A DNA stretch of 64,000 nt from Distichodus sexfasciatus (GCA_032718565.1 JAVGVS010000041.1:1493501-1557500); one strand, 5' to 3'; counted from the first letter of the stretch, positions 52,678 to 63,506 are shown. The notes: generated from the letters alone by a model not told the origin. Program-made: numbers and translations.

Positions 52678-54475
52678 CCTACCTCCCTCCCTCAGAAGTG
52701 AAACAAATCCATCTGAATAGATTTAAATTGTAACTAATATTAAGATTTGAAGGTAAATGTCACTTTATGTGAGAAACAAAGATAGTTGTCAATCAAACAT
52801 GATTATTAAATCCATGTACCTTGAGACACCTTTAACCGTGTGTGTGTGTGTACAACTGCCACACAATGCTTTAGCAGTTCGTCTTCCATGTGAACACAGC
52901 AAGATTATCATCACACCATGATGGCTCTGCTCACGCCTCATTTCAGGGCCTCTCCTAGCATTCCCTAATGCCATTACACTGGGTGTGTGTGTGTGTGTGT
53001 GTGTGTGTGGACGTGAGAGACTCACACATGTTGATAGATGAACACACACATCTCTTAATGCAGTGAAGCAGTGCTTTGCCTCACTGGACCCCATCACATT
53101 CAGGAGTGGGAGTGATTGTGCGAGATATTATCAGACTAGAGTCAGACAAGATGCTCCGTTATTTTTGGATGAGCAGACTGATAACTATCCTACTAGACGC
53201 ATAAGAGGTCCATTAGGTACATTTTAAAATGGTCTCCTTTGCCACCATAAAAAAAGGTTCTGAGGGCAGTTATTCTTAAAAAGCTGTTTAGAGATCCCCA
53301 GACATCTCCTGTCTCTCTCCTTCTGAAGCGATTAACATAGAAACACACCGTTTCCTACCTCACATCTCATTTCTCTTACACATTGATACACACACACACA
53401 CACACACTTCCTCCCCGTCCTCTTCCTCTCTATATATACACTAGCTTCTTTTTCCCCTCCAGCCTTGTCTAATCTCTTTAATTACATCTGCTTTCCTCGG
53501 CCGACGGGGCCTCTTTTTTGTTGTTCAGCAGTCAGGGAAGTGGCTTTAATGACCCGAGCCTCGGCCCTCCATCCCCTCCCGGCTGCTTTATTGGGCTGCT
53601 GCTCTCTTCCTGAAGAGGATGAGGGAGGGGGATTAAGGGGCGATATCCCATTAGAAGACTCCGAGAACCCGCAGCCACGGCTCGGACGCCTTCATCTGCG
53701 GCGTCTCTGTGTGACGTCAGCCAGTCCTACTGCATTCTCCTGCACCCACAGAGGCAGGTTGTACTGGCCACTTTTGGAGGCAGAACTGGAGTCTGTTCTA
53801 TAGCAGAGCCTTTTACCACATTACAGCCGCACATACTGGTAAAGACTGATAAAACCAGTTCATTTAGGCGATATGCTGCTGTAGACATTTAAAAGCACAG
53901 ATGCAGTCAAGTGTTGAATTTCACTCAAGTTTTTGTAAGTATAGATAGGCATGCCCAAATCACGGTCGAGGCCGGGTTTTATACTGGCCCTGCAGGTGCC
54001 GACTTGGGGAAATGCATTATTTATGGCCTGCCAGCACAGTTAAATTCTTAATTAATAAATGATACAAATTCAACATACAATTCTTCTTTTGACCGTCTGA
54101 TGTGCAGCTTCACTGTGTAGCGAGAGCAGTTACTGAAAATTGCTCAGAGCCTTCAACTGCCATGACTATAGCAAGTAAAGGCAAGTTGATAATAACCGCT
54201 GCTGTTTCCAGGGTGCTCACGAATTACAGTATTTTAACATTCACTAGAAAACATTATTTGCCTCAAATTTCATGAGATTGTTCCCTTGTTTAAGCTCTAT
54301 AATGTCTATTTAATAAAAATGAATATAAATACAAATGTTCAATAAAATTCTTATTAACTATATATTATAGAATTACTTAAATTAAAGTCATCAGGCAGTG
54401 TTGCGGCTTTGGGCATTTTCACATTATCAGATTATCATCATTGGAAAAGTTTGGACACCGCTGGTATAGACTTTC

Positions 54476-54664
54476 ACGATCAAACGGTTTAAATCCTGAA
54501 TCGATAAAAGTACCCTGAAATTGCTCACTGAGCAAATTACCATCCCCAAGCACTGCTCCAGGCGCTGCCCTGCCCTGCTCCTTCAGGAATGTGTCAACTG
54601 CAGAGGTCACACTTGGTTGTGGTGCACCGTGTGCTGTGTTCACAATGACAAATAATCAAATAAT
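54476..54664 (+). mobile_element. SINE family 2
   Basis: 'ggtttaaatcctgaatcg' (degraded B box), 'gagcaaattaccatccccaa', 'gcactgctcc', 'gaggtcacacttggttgtgg', tail 'acaaataatcaaataatt'. It has the same order as the other family members. Confidence 0.8.
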
Positions 54665-55654
54665 TAAGTTAATTCCATTCCCTAATTACAGGAACAGTCT
54701 CCATGAAGCAACTTGAGTTCAAGAGCCTCAGTTCAGGATCATAATGACGGCATTAATATAATAAATAATAATACAAAAGCAGCACTAAGACAGCAGTGTA
54801 TATTAAAATGTGACTTTTTTATTGAGAAAGGAGACATTACCAGTATAAGACTCTGCATCAGGTATAATAATTTTTTCAACACAACTGTACATGTGACACA
54901 AACTCAATATAATAATCACGGTAATAATAATAATAATAATAATAATAGATTAGATATACAACAACAAAGAATCATAGCTATAATGTCCCTTAATACCAAA
55001 TGGACTGTAAGAACAAACTAAGAGTCATGAAGCCCCTCCTTTCCAATTAGCATACACATAAATAATTCATCAGGCCTCTCAGGTTGGGATGCGTCATGGA
55101 TACTGTTGACGCAAATGAGGTAACAAAAAAAAAAAAAATATATCACACTATGATCCAAGTAAACCTTGAGCGAGGCGGGGCGATGCTCGTGTTGCTCACC
55201 TCGCTTTTACAATATGTACACACAAAGTAGCGGCTTTAAACGGGCAGCAGGAGCGCTGCGGCGACTGGTCATGCTCTAATTACCCGTAATAGAGGCGGGG
55301 TCAGCTTTGGTTGCTGTAATGCTATTGGTTGACAGCGGCTCCTTCATTCTTTCCCAGTTTAAGCAGACGGACGGACGACCGGCGGTGGTTTTTTTGGGAA
55401 AAGCGAACAGCGAAAAGAACCCAGAGCTTGTCGGATTTTGACAACAAAAGGAAAGTTCAACTGTAAAAGTGAGAAAGTCCCTTTGTGCTTGTTGTGTCAC
55501 CGGTCGAGCCGTTCACTTGTGAGTGCTAAAACATTTACACGAGCAAGAATAAACATTTACATCCGTTCATGCAACTAAAAAATAATGTAGGTTCTAGAGG
55601 TTACTCGCGGTGGACGGTACAGTGTGGTTTATTTCGAGGGGGGGTTGCACTAGA

Positions 55655-55658
<4 letters not shown>

Positions 55659-55698
<40 letters not shown>
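55659..55698 (+). repeat. (GT)n microsatellite
   Basis: Twenty uninterrupted GT units, inside the presumed agap1 3' UTR. Confidence 0.92.
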
Positions 55699-55700
<2 letters not shown>

Positions 55701-56277
55701 GTACATTTTGTCATAAATAACTAGCTAACTGTGGAAAGTCCTCTAGTAGGTCTGCTACATTATATACAAGGCAAACAAAATTCAACAAAATCTTACAAAC
55801 CCCTTCCCTCTCAGTGTCACATCTCTCAGAACTGTACACTCTCTCTGACAAAAAGTCCTGCTCTTTTACACCTTTGTGTTTTCTTTTATTTGAACGTTTA
55901 AAGGCGTGTTGAGAGCAGGCGTCCCTGCCTCTCGTCCTCGTCCATAAACCGACTACAGCAGCTCTAAAAACGTTTAGTGTTCCAGACGGAAAGTGTCGTG
56001 CTGCTCGCGTTCCCACCTGCTCTGACGACAAACTTAAACCCAAGTGCAATCATGACCCTAAACAAATAAAAGGTAAAGCAACCTACTCTCTTCACATTAA
56101 TGACACCACGACTACCAAACAAGTCTTACACCGGCAATGGTCAGCCCATGTCGCTAAAGCAGGGGCGCCTGGCTTTCATCCGGCTTTTCATATTGCTTTA
56201 AATACAGGTGAGTCGGGGCTCCTAGAGCTCAGAAACACGCGATGGGAGAGGGAGAAGTGCAAAATGAAAGCAGAAAG

Positions 56278-56297
56278 AGTGAGAGAGAGAGAGAGGA

Positions 56298-56328
<31 letters not shown>

Positions 56329-56349
56329 TGAGAGAGAGAGAGAGAGAGA
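56278..56349 (+). repeat. (GA)n microsatellite with GTGA interruptions
   Basis: 72 bp of GA units broken three times (ggag, gtga twice), inside the presumed agap1 3' UTR. Confidence 0.9.
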
Positions 56350-57933
56350 TGGAGCAAACACATGTATAGGGACTGAAACATAAAAAAGGCATTTTTTCAG
56401 TTACAACAGTTTTTATCTTTTTACTTTCACACCACCAAAGAGCTTTTATTAAAAAAAATCAGGAAAAATGTCAGCAAGAAAGTACAGGGAGGAGTTAAAA
56501 CAGAAACAGGTAGAAACCAAACCAAGCCCAGCGCCTCAACTGAGCCACACACCCGCAGCAAACAGCAAAAAGAAAGAGAGCTTCCGGGAAGGTAAGCAGC
56601 GGGAAACGGACGTCGACAGGCGGTTAAATACGCACTCGTTTCCCTCGGCCTAAAGAGGAGCGCGCAGTACGAGTGAAGAGGGAGCGAGGGAGGGAGCGTT
56701 AAGGGAGGGAGGAGAGCGCTCCTGCTTCTCCTGAGCACCTGGTACTGAGTAAGAACGGACAGATGAGCAAGGCCAACGCTCTCCCCACCTGTCATCCATG
56801 TTTCTGTCATAAAGCACGGCAGAAGTGCCGTGGTCGTGGATCAATGTAGTCGACGCGGCCGAGGAGAACGGTAAAGCTGAAAAGAGGCGTCCCGCGTTCT
56901 CACACGCTCCCTACAACGCCGCGTCAAGTTTCGGAGAAGATGGAGGTCACAAACTGGCGTCGCGCAGCCGGATAAGACCTGAAGATTTGCATTTGAGAGA
57001 GAAAAGCGTGTAGACTATGAGAAAAAATGGTGATTTTGGAGAAAAATTCCCTTTAGGTTTGTGCAACAGATAGAAAACTGGAATAATCAAGTTTGAGAAG
57101 AGAATGGCAGCTGTGAGCGAGGTTAGTTGCAGTACCGCCTTCTCACGCGCCTGACTCACTGGGGGTTGAACGCAATGCCTTCTGCAAAAGCTTGTATCAG
57201 TCACAACGAAGCGCCTCTCTCTTCAAACACAAGCAACAAAACTAAACCAAAAACGAGCCTCTTCACGTCATCACGCTCGTGGGGAGAAATGTGACGTCTC
57301 GGGTGTCGTCCTAAAAGGTCTTTACAACAAGACATTCTTTCACATTTAAATAAAACGAAAACACCAACACGCCAACTTTACAGTTCTTTCATCAAAACAT
57401 GAGCGAGACGAAGCGGGAGAACGAGGAGATGAATTAAAATCACAGGTCTGGATGAAACCCGATCAGTTCACTGGATCTCTTTGGGGGTCACGTGCGCGAT
57501 CCCGCGTCATTTTCCTGTGTCCCTTCTGTGAAAAAGGGGGCGGGCACAAGTAGCTGTCTGAGAACCTGATCGGACACTCGTTCAGCTGATCTCGATTTTC
57601 CCATCATGCACCTGGCGGCGTTGAGTAACGGAGGCCCGAGCAGGCGACAGCAGATTTCTTGATTCGTTTTTTGCGTGTCTCTGGGTCACCTGGCGTGGGA
57701 GAGGCTCTGCGAGTGCAAACACAGTGGTATTAGTGTTTCGACTTCCTCATCTTCATCATTTCCGTGGTTACGGTTGCCGTGTTGATCTCCGTGAGGTTGC
57801 GGTGTAAGTTGGGTCTTGATTTTGGGGGTAGTGTTGGGGCTGTACATGCAGTTCGGGTGCGTAGTGGAGGACAGTGTGTTGTGTACGTGTGTGTGTGTGT
57901 GCATGTGTGTGTGTGCCTACAGGGTTCTAGGGG

Positions 57934-58146
57934 TCAGATGAGGGCGACGCTGCTGGTGCTGCTGCTGCAGCTGTTGTTGCGGTTGTTGTTCCTGCGTGAC
58001 AGGTTGGGCGTGGCCATGAGCGGGTAGCGCTCGTCCGGACAGCCGTACTGCAGCAGCACGTCCACACACTCCTGACTGCCCGCCTGCCGCGCGTAGGCCA
58101 GCGCCGTGTTGCCGTGGGCGTCCCGCGCCAGGATGTCCACCCCGTA
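57934..58146 (-). CDS. agap1: agap1 last coding exon
   Basis: Seventy codons plus tga (complement 57934-57936). It encodes YGVDILARDAHGNTALAYAR, then QAGSQECVDVLLQYGCPDER and the C-terminal tail. The acceptor is ggtgccag, preceded by a (CCCT)n(CT)n microsatellite that supplies the pyrimidine tract. Phase 0 with the upstream exon (W/Y junction, as in mammals). Confidence 0.95.
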   Translation of the reverse strand, partial: YGVDILARDAHGNTALAYARQAGSQECVDVLLQYGCPDERYPLMATPNLSRRNNNRNNSCSSSTSSVALI

Positions 58147-60771
58147 CTGGCACCGGGGACCGAGAGAGAGAGAGAGAGAGAGAGGGAGGGAGGGAGGGAG
58201 AAGTCCAAATTTAATTTGGGAAAGAAGAGCCTTCAAACAGAGCTTCATGTGATATATTTTACATGATAAACACCCAACATGGTAACAGCAGGAAACTCTG
58301 TTGTAATTAATGGATCTGTGTTGACGTACACTTAGGGTTTACTTACGAACACAACAGCACAGCGGCACAAATGTTCAGAATATGTACGGATTTCATTTTG
58401 CTTTTGTTTTCTAGACTTTTGTAGAAATTAAATGAGAGAAAGAGAGAGAGAAAGAGAGCCAGAGGAAGGAGAAAGAAAAACAGAGATAAAGAAAGTGTGA
58501 CAGAGCAAGGCGGCGAGAGAGAGAGGGGGAGGAATGACGAGAGAGAGAGAAAAGAGGAGAACACAGAGAGAAAGAGCGAGGCAAAGAAAGAGATATGGGC
58601 GGACAGACAGAGAGAAATGGGGAGAGAAATGGAGGACAGATATGTGATCCTCCAAAACCAGTCGCTTGTCGCAAATTTTCAAAATTGAGTTATTATGTTT
58701 TCATGAAAGGGCATAAATCAAGCTTCAAAACGATACCTATATGGAATGAATGGGACGACATATGACTGAGATATCAACATTCAAAGGAGTCGGGTTTCTC
58801 CTGTCACGCCAAGTGAGAAACGGAGAAATCTGCCTTTGAAGTTGACTATCGCCGTAGCACTCACAGACGCTTGGTGCGGTCGCGACTACGTTTACATTTA
58901 CGGTAGCCTACGCTGCATTCACAGCCACACGGATAGCCTACCTGCGTTAGGTTAACTGAACTCGGGAGACGAAGATGGATTCGGGAGAAATATCTTCACG
59001 CTAGTCAACCAGTGGATTTACCGTAAATTTTGAAGTAGAGCGGTCAACACAGAAACTTTGAACATTCTGCTGGAATTGAATTCCTCACCTCAAGAAAGTC
59101 ACATTTTTAGGATGGAAAGGGTAAGTTTTTCAGCCAAATTTATTCACAACAGTACAGTATAGACCTTCCACTGTTTCAAAACACTAAAAACTAAAAATCC
59201 AAAATTTTACCCCACGCTACATAAACGCTCGTTTTCCTCGGAAACCTCCATTGTGACAAGCGACTGGTTTTGCCGTGGAGGGTCACAATTATAATGTGAG
59301 AGAGAGAGAGAGAGAGAGAGAGACGGAGTGGGGAAACAAAGAGAGACAGATAGAAAGCGGGGGATAACAGAGAGAGAAAAGAGGTGGATGATAGAGATAG
59401 AGAGGGACAGAAAGATGGAGAGGGAGAGATGGGATAAGAGAGGGAGACAGAGAGTGGAAGAAAGGAAAACAGAAAGAGAGGGACAGAGAGAAAACTAGAC
59501 AGAGCTGGGAGGAGGACTGAGAGATAGATACAGGAAGAGAGAGAACGAGAGAGAGGGAGAGGGGGAAGGAGAAAGAGAGTGGGTCAGCAGAAAGATCAAA
59601 GGTGAACAGAAAAATCTGTAAACCCTCATCTATGACTACCAGTGCCTCAGTGCTGAGAGACACTGACAGTGATGGGAATAACGGCGTTAAAATAACGGCG
59701 TAACTGAAAAAAAGTCGTTTTTCAGTAAGGTGTAATCTACCCAATTACTGTTCCCATCGTTACAACGCCGTTACCGTTACTGACAATAACATGCGGCACG
59801 TTACTGTCATTAAGCTGTTTTCATCCGACCAAGCTCTCAGCTACAGGAGCGGCAAAGCTTGTTTCTTTTCTTTGGTGAGGGGTGAGACGACCGCATGAGG
59901 GATGATGATTGGCTACGGTGGAGTACAAGCATCATTTAATTTAGACCTATATGATCGCCAGTTGCAACCTGTTGATGTGCAATAAATATGAAAAGTTCTA
60001 AAACATCTATTGTGTTTGATCATTCTACTATTATATACATAGTAATGACCAAATCTACAAAGACATATTAAATTTGACAGGTGTCTTGTCTCACATTGTC
60101 CCACAACGATATTAGAATAGTGTAGATTTATGTACAATGTTTTCTGTTAAAAATGTATTATTTTATTTATATTTAGACTTATTTATTTTAAGTGTCTATT
60201 TCGTTAATTACACATATTTAATAGTCAGTGTTATTACAAATAATTGAACATGCAGCTAAATTTCCATCAAAGGGGGGAGGAGGTCCACATTTTTGACATA
60301 TCTGAACATTTTTTAAAAATGTAATGCATAAGTTACTTTCCCTGGTAACTAGTTACTTTTATAATGCTGTAACTCAGCTACTAACTCAGTTACTTTTTGG
60401 AAGAAGTAACTAGTAACTATAACTAATTACTTTTTTAAAGTAATGTGCCCAACACTGGTGACTGATTGTGGAAGTGTGTGTGTGTGAGTGTGTGTAAGCA
60501 CTCTGGCCGCCGTACCCAGATGAGGAGCTGCGTGAGGACGACGTTGGCCTTGCGGCAGGCCAGGTGCAGGGCGGTGCGTCCGTCTCCCTCGCCGCACGTC
60601 TCGTTGACCTCGTCCCGCGAGCCGTGCGCCAGCAGCAGCACCACCGTGCGCAGGTCCTCCTCCGCCGTGGCGCGCAGCAGCTGCTGTCCCAGAGTCAGCT
60701 CCACACACGCCAGCGCAGCCACAAACAGCTTCTGCTCGTACTTTGCCCGGATCCAGCGCTCGCGTTCCTCC
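57934..60771 (-). CDS. agap1: agap1, C-terminal ankyrin region (last two coding exons)
   Basis: An Arf GTPase-activating protein with GTPase-like, PH, Arf-GAP and ankyrin domains, acting on endosomal traffic with AP-3. The window holds only the C-terminus: exon 60771-60516 and exon 58146-57934 (- strand), 155 residues plus one base of a split codon. Ankyrin repeats are visible as GDGRTALHLACRKANVVLTQ and RDAHGNTALAYARQ, followed by VDVLLQYGCPDERYPLMATP and NLSRRNNNRNNS, which is specific to AGAP1 rather than AGAP2 or AGAP3. The C-terminal residues (SCSSSTSSVALI) differ from the mammalian end as I recall it. Earlier exons lie beyond 64000. Convergent with gbx2, as in mammals. Confidence 0.95.
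58162..58200 (+). repeat. (GA)n(GGGA)n microsatellite at agap1 splice acceptor
   Basis: On the - strand this reads (CCCT)n(CT)n ending 15 bp before the acceptor AG at 58148-58147, so it is the polypyrimidine tract of the last agap1 intron. Confidence 0.9.
58434..58640 (+). repeat. GA-rich homopurine-type tract, left part
   Basis: About 200 bp almost without pyrimidines (agagag, gaaaga, ggaaga words with few T/C). The similar tract resumes at 59297. Confidence 0.8.
58643..59287 (-). mobile_element. Terminal-inverted-repeat element, copy B
   Basis: Nearly identical to copy A (17528-18162) in opposite orientation: start TGTGATCCTCC then AAAACCAGTCGCT; end AGCGACTGGTTTTGCCGTGG then AGGGTCACA. 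A few bases of the left end are missing. 645 bp, non-coding. No clear target duplication. Confidence 0.9.
59297..59600 (+). repeat. GA-rich homopurine-type tract, right part
   Basis: It starts with a perfect GA run (59297-59323), then about 270 bp of purine-rich GAGAGA/GGAGA words. A 151-codon frame on the other strand is only the translation of this repeat. Confidence 0.8.
59667..60457. mobile_element. hAT-like element in agap1 intron
   Basis: The left end is CAGTGATGGGAATAACGGCG and the right end is TAATGTGCCCAACACTG, with GTAACTAGTTACTTTT-type inner repeats typical of a fish hAT family. The flanking 8-mers GACACTGA and GTGACTGA match at 6 of 8 positions. 791 bp, no transposase frame. The right end is 58 bp from the agap1 donor at 60515. 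Confidence 0.8.
60516..60771 (-). CDS. agap1: agap1 penultimate coding exon
   Basis: It opens with one base of a split codon, then EERERWIRAKYEQKLFVAAL, and continues GQQLLRATAEEDLRTVVLLL, AHGSRDEVNETCGEGDG and RTALHLACRKANVVLTQLLIW before gtacgg. The acceptor is ctag preceded by a GT-rich repeat. This is the start of the ankyrin domain after the Arf-GAP domain, highly conserved across vertebrates. CpG-rich. Confidence 0.95.
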
Positions 60772-61032
60772 CTAGCACACACGCACACACACAGAAAAAC
60801 ACACACGGGGAGGATTAGGGGCGACGCTCAAACGCTCGCTGCTCTAACATTTAGACTTCACTCTCGTTCACAATGACATTTAAACACTGATGGGATTTGT
60901 GCAGGTGGGAGCGGCTTTCCATTTCCTCTTTGGAGCCACTGCAACACACACACACACATACACACATTGATACACAAAAAATGGAGTGAGATTAATGTCA
61001 AATATACGAAAGTGGAAATATTTAAGAGATCC

Positions 61033-61245
61033 TACGTCATTGTGAACACTGCACAGCACACAGTGCATCCAAAACCAAAAGTGTATTTGATTTAGCCGTG
61101 AAGAAGCAGTGGGCAGCATTTTTGACAGCGTCCAGGCAGCAGTGCTTGAGGACAGTACCTTGCTCATGAGTACTTCAGTGGCACTTTTACCAGTCTGGGA
61201 TTCGAACCAGCGACGCTCCCTAACCATTATGCTGTCAACTGCCCC
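61033..61245 (-). mobile_element. SINE family 2
   Basis: On the - strand: 'ggggcagttgacagcataat' (A box), 'ggttcgaatcccag' near 61195-61205 (B box), then the family body and a tail complementary to 'cattgtgaacactgcacagc'. A complete copy. Confidence 0.85.
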
Positions 61246-61324
61246 AGAAAGCCGTTTATTCTGATTTCACCAGCCCTCTTTTTAATCCGTTTCTTTATGA
61301 TGTGTTTGTTTTGCTGGGTTTTAC

Positions 61325-61530
61325 CCCATATTTGGGGTAGGGTGTTGGTGGCCTAGTGGTAGGAACACTCGCCTTCGGACCAAGAGGTTGTGGGTTCGAA
61401 TCCGATCTCTGGGTCCCTGAGCAAGACCCTTAACCCTAAGTTACTCTCATGTGAAACTGTCCCTGAAATTAGGAAATGTAAGTCGCTCCGGATAAGAGCG
61501 TCTGCTGAATGCTGTAAATGTAAAAGTGAA
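61325..61530 (+). mobile_element. tRNA-derived SINE, family 1 (uninterrupted)
   Basis: 'ggtggcctagtggtaggaac' (A box), 'gtgggttcgaatccg' (B box), 'gagcaagacccttaacccta', 'aaactgtccctgaaat', tail 'ggataagagcgtctgctgaa' then 'tgctgtaaatg'. It is the reference for the split copy at 13672-14325. Confidence 0.88.
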
Positions 61531-62230
61531 TATTTGCTCTTTCACTCCATAAACACACGCCATTAAAGGCCCTAAACGCAGCAACAACATAAGAACAATG
61601 TAGAGAAACAGAATATTCTGCAGTAAGAAAACAGGTGAGAAAGGATTCAGGAAGCACAGGAAGCAATTAAGAGTGTGTGTGTGTGTGTTTATGTTGTGTG
61701 AGAGAAATGTCAAGCGAGCCCTTCCTCCAGCTCCGAGGGGGGCTATCAGTTGGCCATTTCCAGCACTCCTGCTAATCCGGTGCTATGATAGCGCTAATCT
61801 GTGCTAATCCCTGCCGTGTAAACAGCTCCATTCAGGCCTGGCCGGGATTAGTTCAGGCCCGGCTGGCGCGTGAGGGCTCTGGGCGGATGGAGGGGTGCGG
61901 CTGGGGAGCGGGCCGGACCCCGGGGGCGAGCTGAGGATATTGAGCTGTCCCCCGGAGCACCACTCCACCTAGGGGGTCCCGGAGGTCCAGAGGGCAGCAG
62001 GAACCCCCTCCGGATCTCGCTTCCTCTGCAAGTTGAGCCACCGCTGAGAGACGGGAACGCCGACGTCGAGCCGCCCCGGGCCTGCGCTTCAGACCGGACT
62101 TAAGAGGGTTAAGAATGTAGAAAAGTCTAACTTTCTAGAGGAGGTGAGACTGGCTTCTAAACTCATCTGCTGGACTAAGACGAGAATATAAACTCCGGAA
62201 AAATAATCTCATTTTATGTGCTGCTAGGCT

Positions 62231-62365
62231 AAAGGCCTGTGTCCACCAAACACTGTTTTTCTGCTGGCAACGGCTATTTTTAACAGAAATCCTATGAGCT
62301 TCAGCGTTTAGAGCGCTAAGCGTCTTCAGCGGGAAAAGAGACGCCGGTGGAGACAAATTTGTACC
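62231..62365. mobile_element. MITE family member, partial (copy 3)
   Basis: It starts AAAGGCCTGTGTCCACCAAA, the complement of the right end of copy 1, and contains 'cgtttagagcgctaagcgtc' shared with copy 2. The far end is not the expected terminus. Confidence 0.65.
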
Positions 62366-62974
62366 GTAGTTTATCTACAACAGAGAAACGCAGGGAGCAT
62401 CACCTTCAGACACTGGTCCACGACAGTCACAGTGCAGAGAACAGCAACAATGTCCCTAACCGTGCAGGGTTGAGGACGAGGATGAGGAGGGAGTGAGGGT
62501 CACAGCCGTTGTGGGAAAAGTGAAGACCGGCGTAAACGCGGCGACCGGACAGGGCCGGGGTGAGAGCGAGTGGGCCGGGCGGGGGGCCACGCGCCACAGC
62601 CCCGACACAAAGCATCCCGGGAGCCGGGGAGGAGAGGGGCGGAGTGGGAAGAGAGAGGGAAGGGGGGGGGTGAGGAAGAGGCTCGGCAGGGCTCTGAGTG
62701 GCCGGAGGAAATGCGGAGCAGTGGAGTGCGGCCAGAAACGCATGCCTTCCCCTGGACGCCGCGTTGCCAGGGACGGGAGAGGGACAAAAACACAAATGCA
62801 GGCGGTGGAGAAGAGAGGGAAGTTGTGAAGTGCATCCTGGGTTATTGTCGGAGAAGGTGCAGGGAGGAAATCGCTTGGGGGATGAATGCAAAAAGGTGTT
62901 CTTAGGCTTAACAATGAAATTATTATTAAGCGTAACATTGGTAAATAACATTAAAATGATGTTATAATCTGATT

Positions 62975-63242
62975 ATCTAACTATCTTTGTGAGGACATTC
63001 CACAGACTCCCATAATGACTAGACGTTTATAATTCCACAGCTGATCCTGATCCTAACGTCAGTAAACAAATCCAAATTGTTTAGTTTCTCAGATAAAACA
63101 CACACATTGTCTATAAAGTCATTTTTCCTCATGGGGTCTTCTCCAATGTTCCCACAAAGCCATAAAAACGTGACTGTAGGTGACAAAAAGGCCCACAAAG
63201 GTCCGCATAAAACCGTGGCACACACACACACACACACACACT
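62975..63242. repeat. CA-repeat-linked dispersed element (type 1)
   Basis: 'tttgtgaggacattccacag' and 'actcccataatgac' at the left, 'ggcccacaaaggtccgc' near the right, then (CA)n at 63218-63241. This arrangement is common in teleosts. Class unknown. Confidence 0.5.
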
Positions 63243-63351
63243 AGGACGGACATGGTCAAGCAAACCCTGGACACAAAAAGAGCAAAGGGTCTGGAGTCAT
63301 GGAGACGAGTGTTAGAAACAGGATGGGTGGCACGCTTGGAGCGCTCAGCAG

Positions 63352-63353
63352 CA

Positions 63354-63384
<31 letters not shown>

Positions 63385-63506
63385 CACAGCACACAAACAC
63401 AGCACACAAACACAACACACCACACACACAGTGCTACACAAGCTGACTACACTGGCACTGACTCTCAACCACACACACACACACACACACACGCACACAC
63501 ACACAC
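63352..63506 (+). repeat. CA microsatellite cluster
   Basis: CA runs at 63352-63388 and 63468-63506 with 'gctacacaagctgactacac' and 'tggcactgactctcaaccac' between. Confidence 0.8.

Larger units (their letters stand above)
49606..54700. other. gbx2 3' UTR and intergenic DNA
   Basis: No coding exon is seen. It contains AAT, AAC and CA microsatellites, a 10-bp perfect GC-rich hairpin (51016-51058) and a SINE at 54476-54664. 53100-54450 is unassigned apart from short CA runs. Confidence 0.5.
54800..57933 (-). other. agap1: Probable agap1 3' untranslated region
   Basis: On the - strand, after the agap1 stop, about 3.1 kb follows without another gene. It ends near an AATAAA (complement at 54818-54823) in 3'-UTR-like AU-rich context. 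Other - strand AATAAA sites lie at 56445-56450 and about 55885. Mammalian AGAP1 has a long 3' UTR. The exact end is uncertain; the region also holds a GA tract (56278-56349), a GT tract (55659-55698) and an AAT tract (54922-54948). Confidence 0.35.
58147..60515. other. agap1 last coding intron (2.4 kb)
   Basis: Almost filled by repeats: (GA)n/(GGGA)n at the acceptor, a GA-rich tract (58434-58640 and 59297-59600) split by inverted-repeat element B, and a hAT-like element (59667-60457). No other exon. Confidence 0.8.

Noticed and set aside
59289..59744. 151-codon - strand frame rich in Ser, Leu and Pro
   Set aside because: It is the translation of the GA-rich purine tract and the edge of a hAT-like element.
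60880..61227. 115-codon - strand frame as an agap1 exon
   Set aside because: It covers a SINE and shows no Arf-GAP or PH residues.
61325..61420. Possible tRNA gene
   Set aside because: The boxes belong to a SINE head; the acceptor stem does not pair.
62427..62951. Overlapping 111-174-codon frames on both strands
   Set aside because: They arise from a GC-rich block where stops are rare; several frames are open at once and none resembles a known protein or an agap1 exon.
63200..63506. CRISPR-like regular repeats
   Set aside because: These are CA microsatellites with one shared spacer; vertebrate context, no repeat-spacer regularity.
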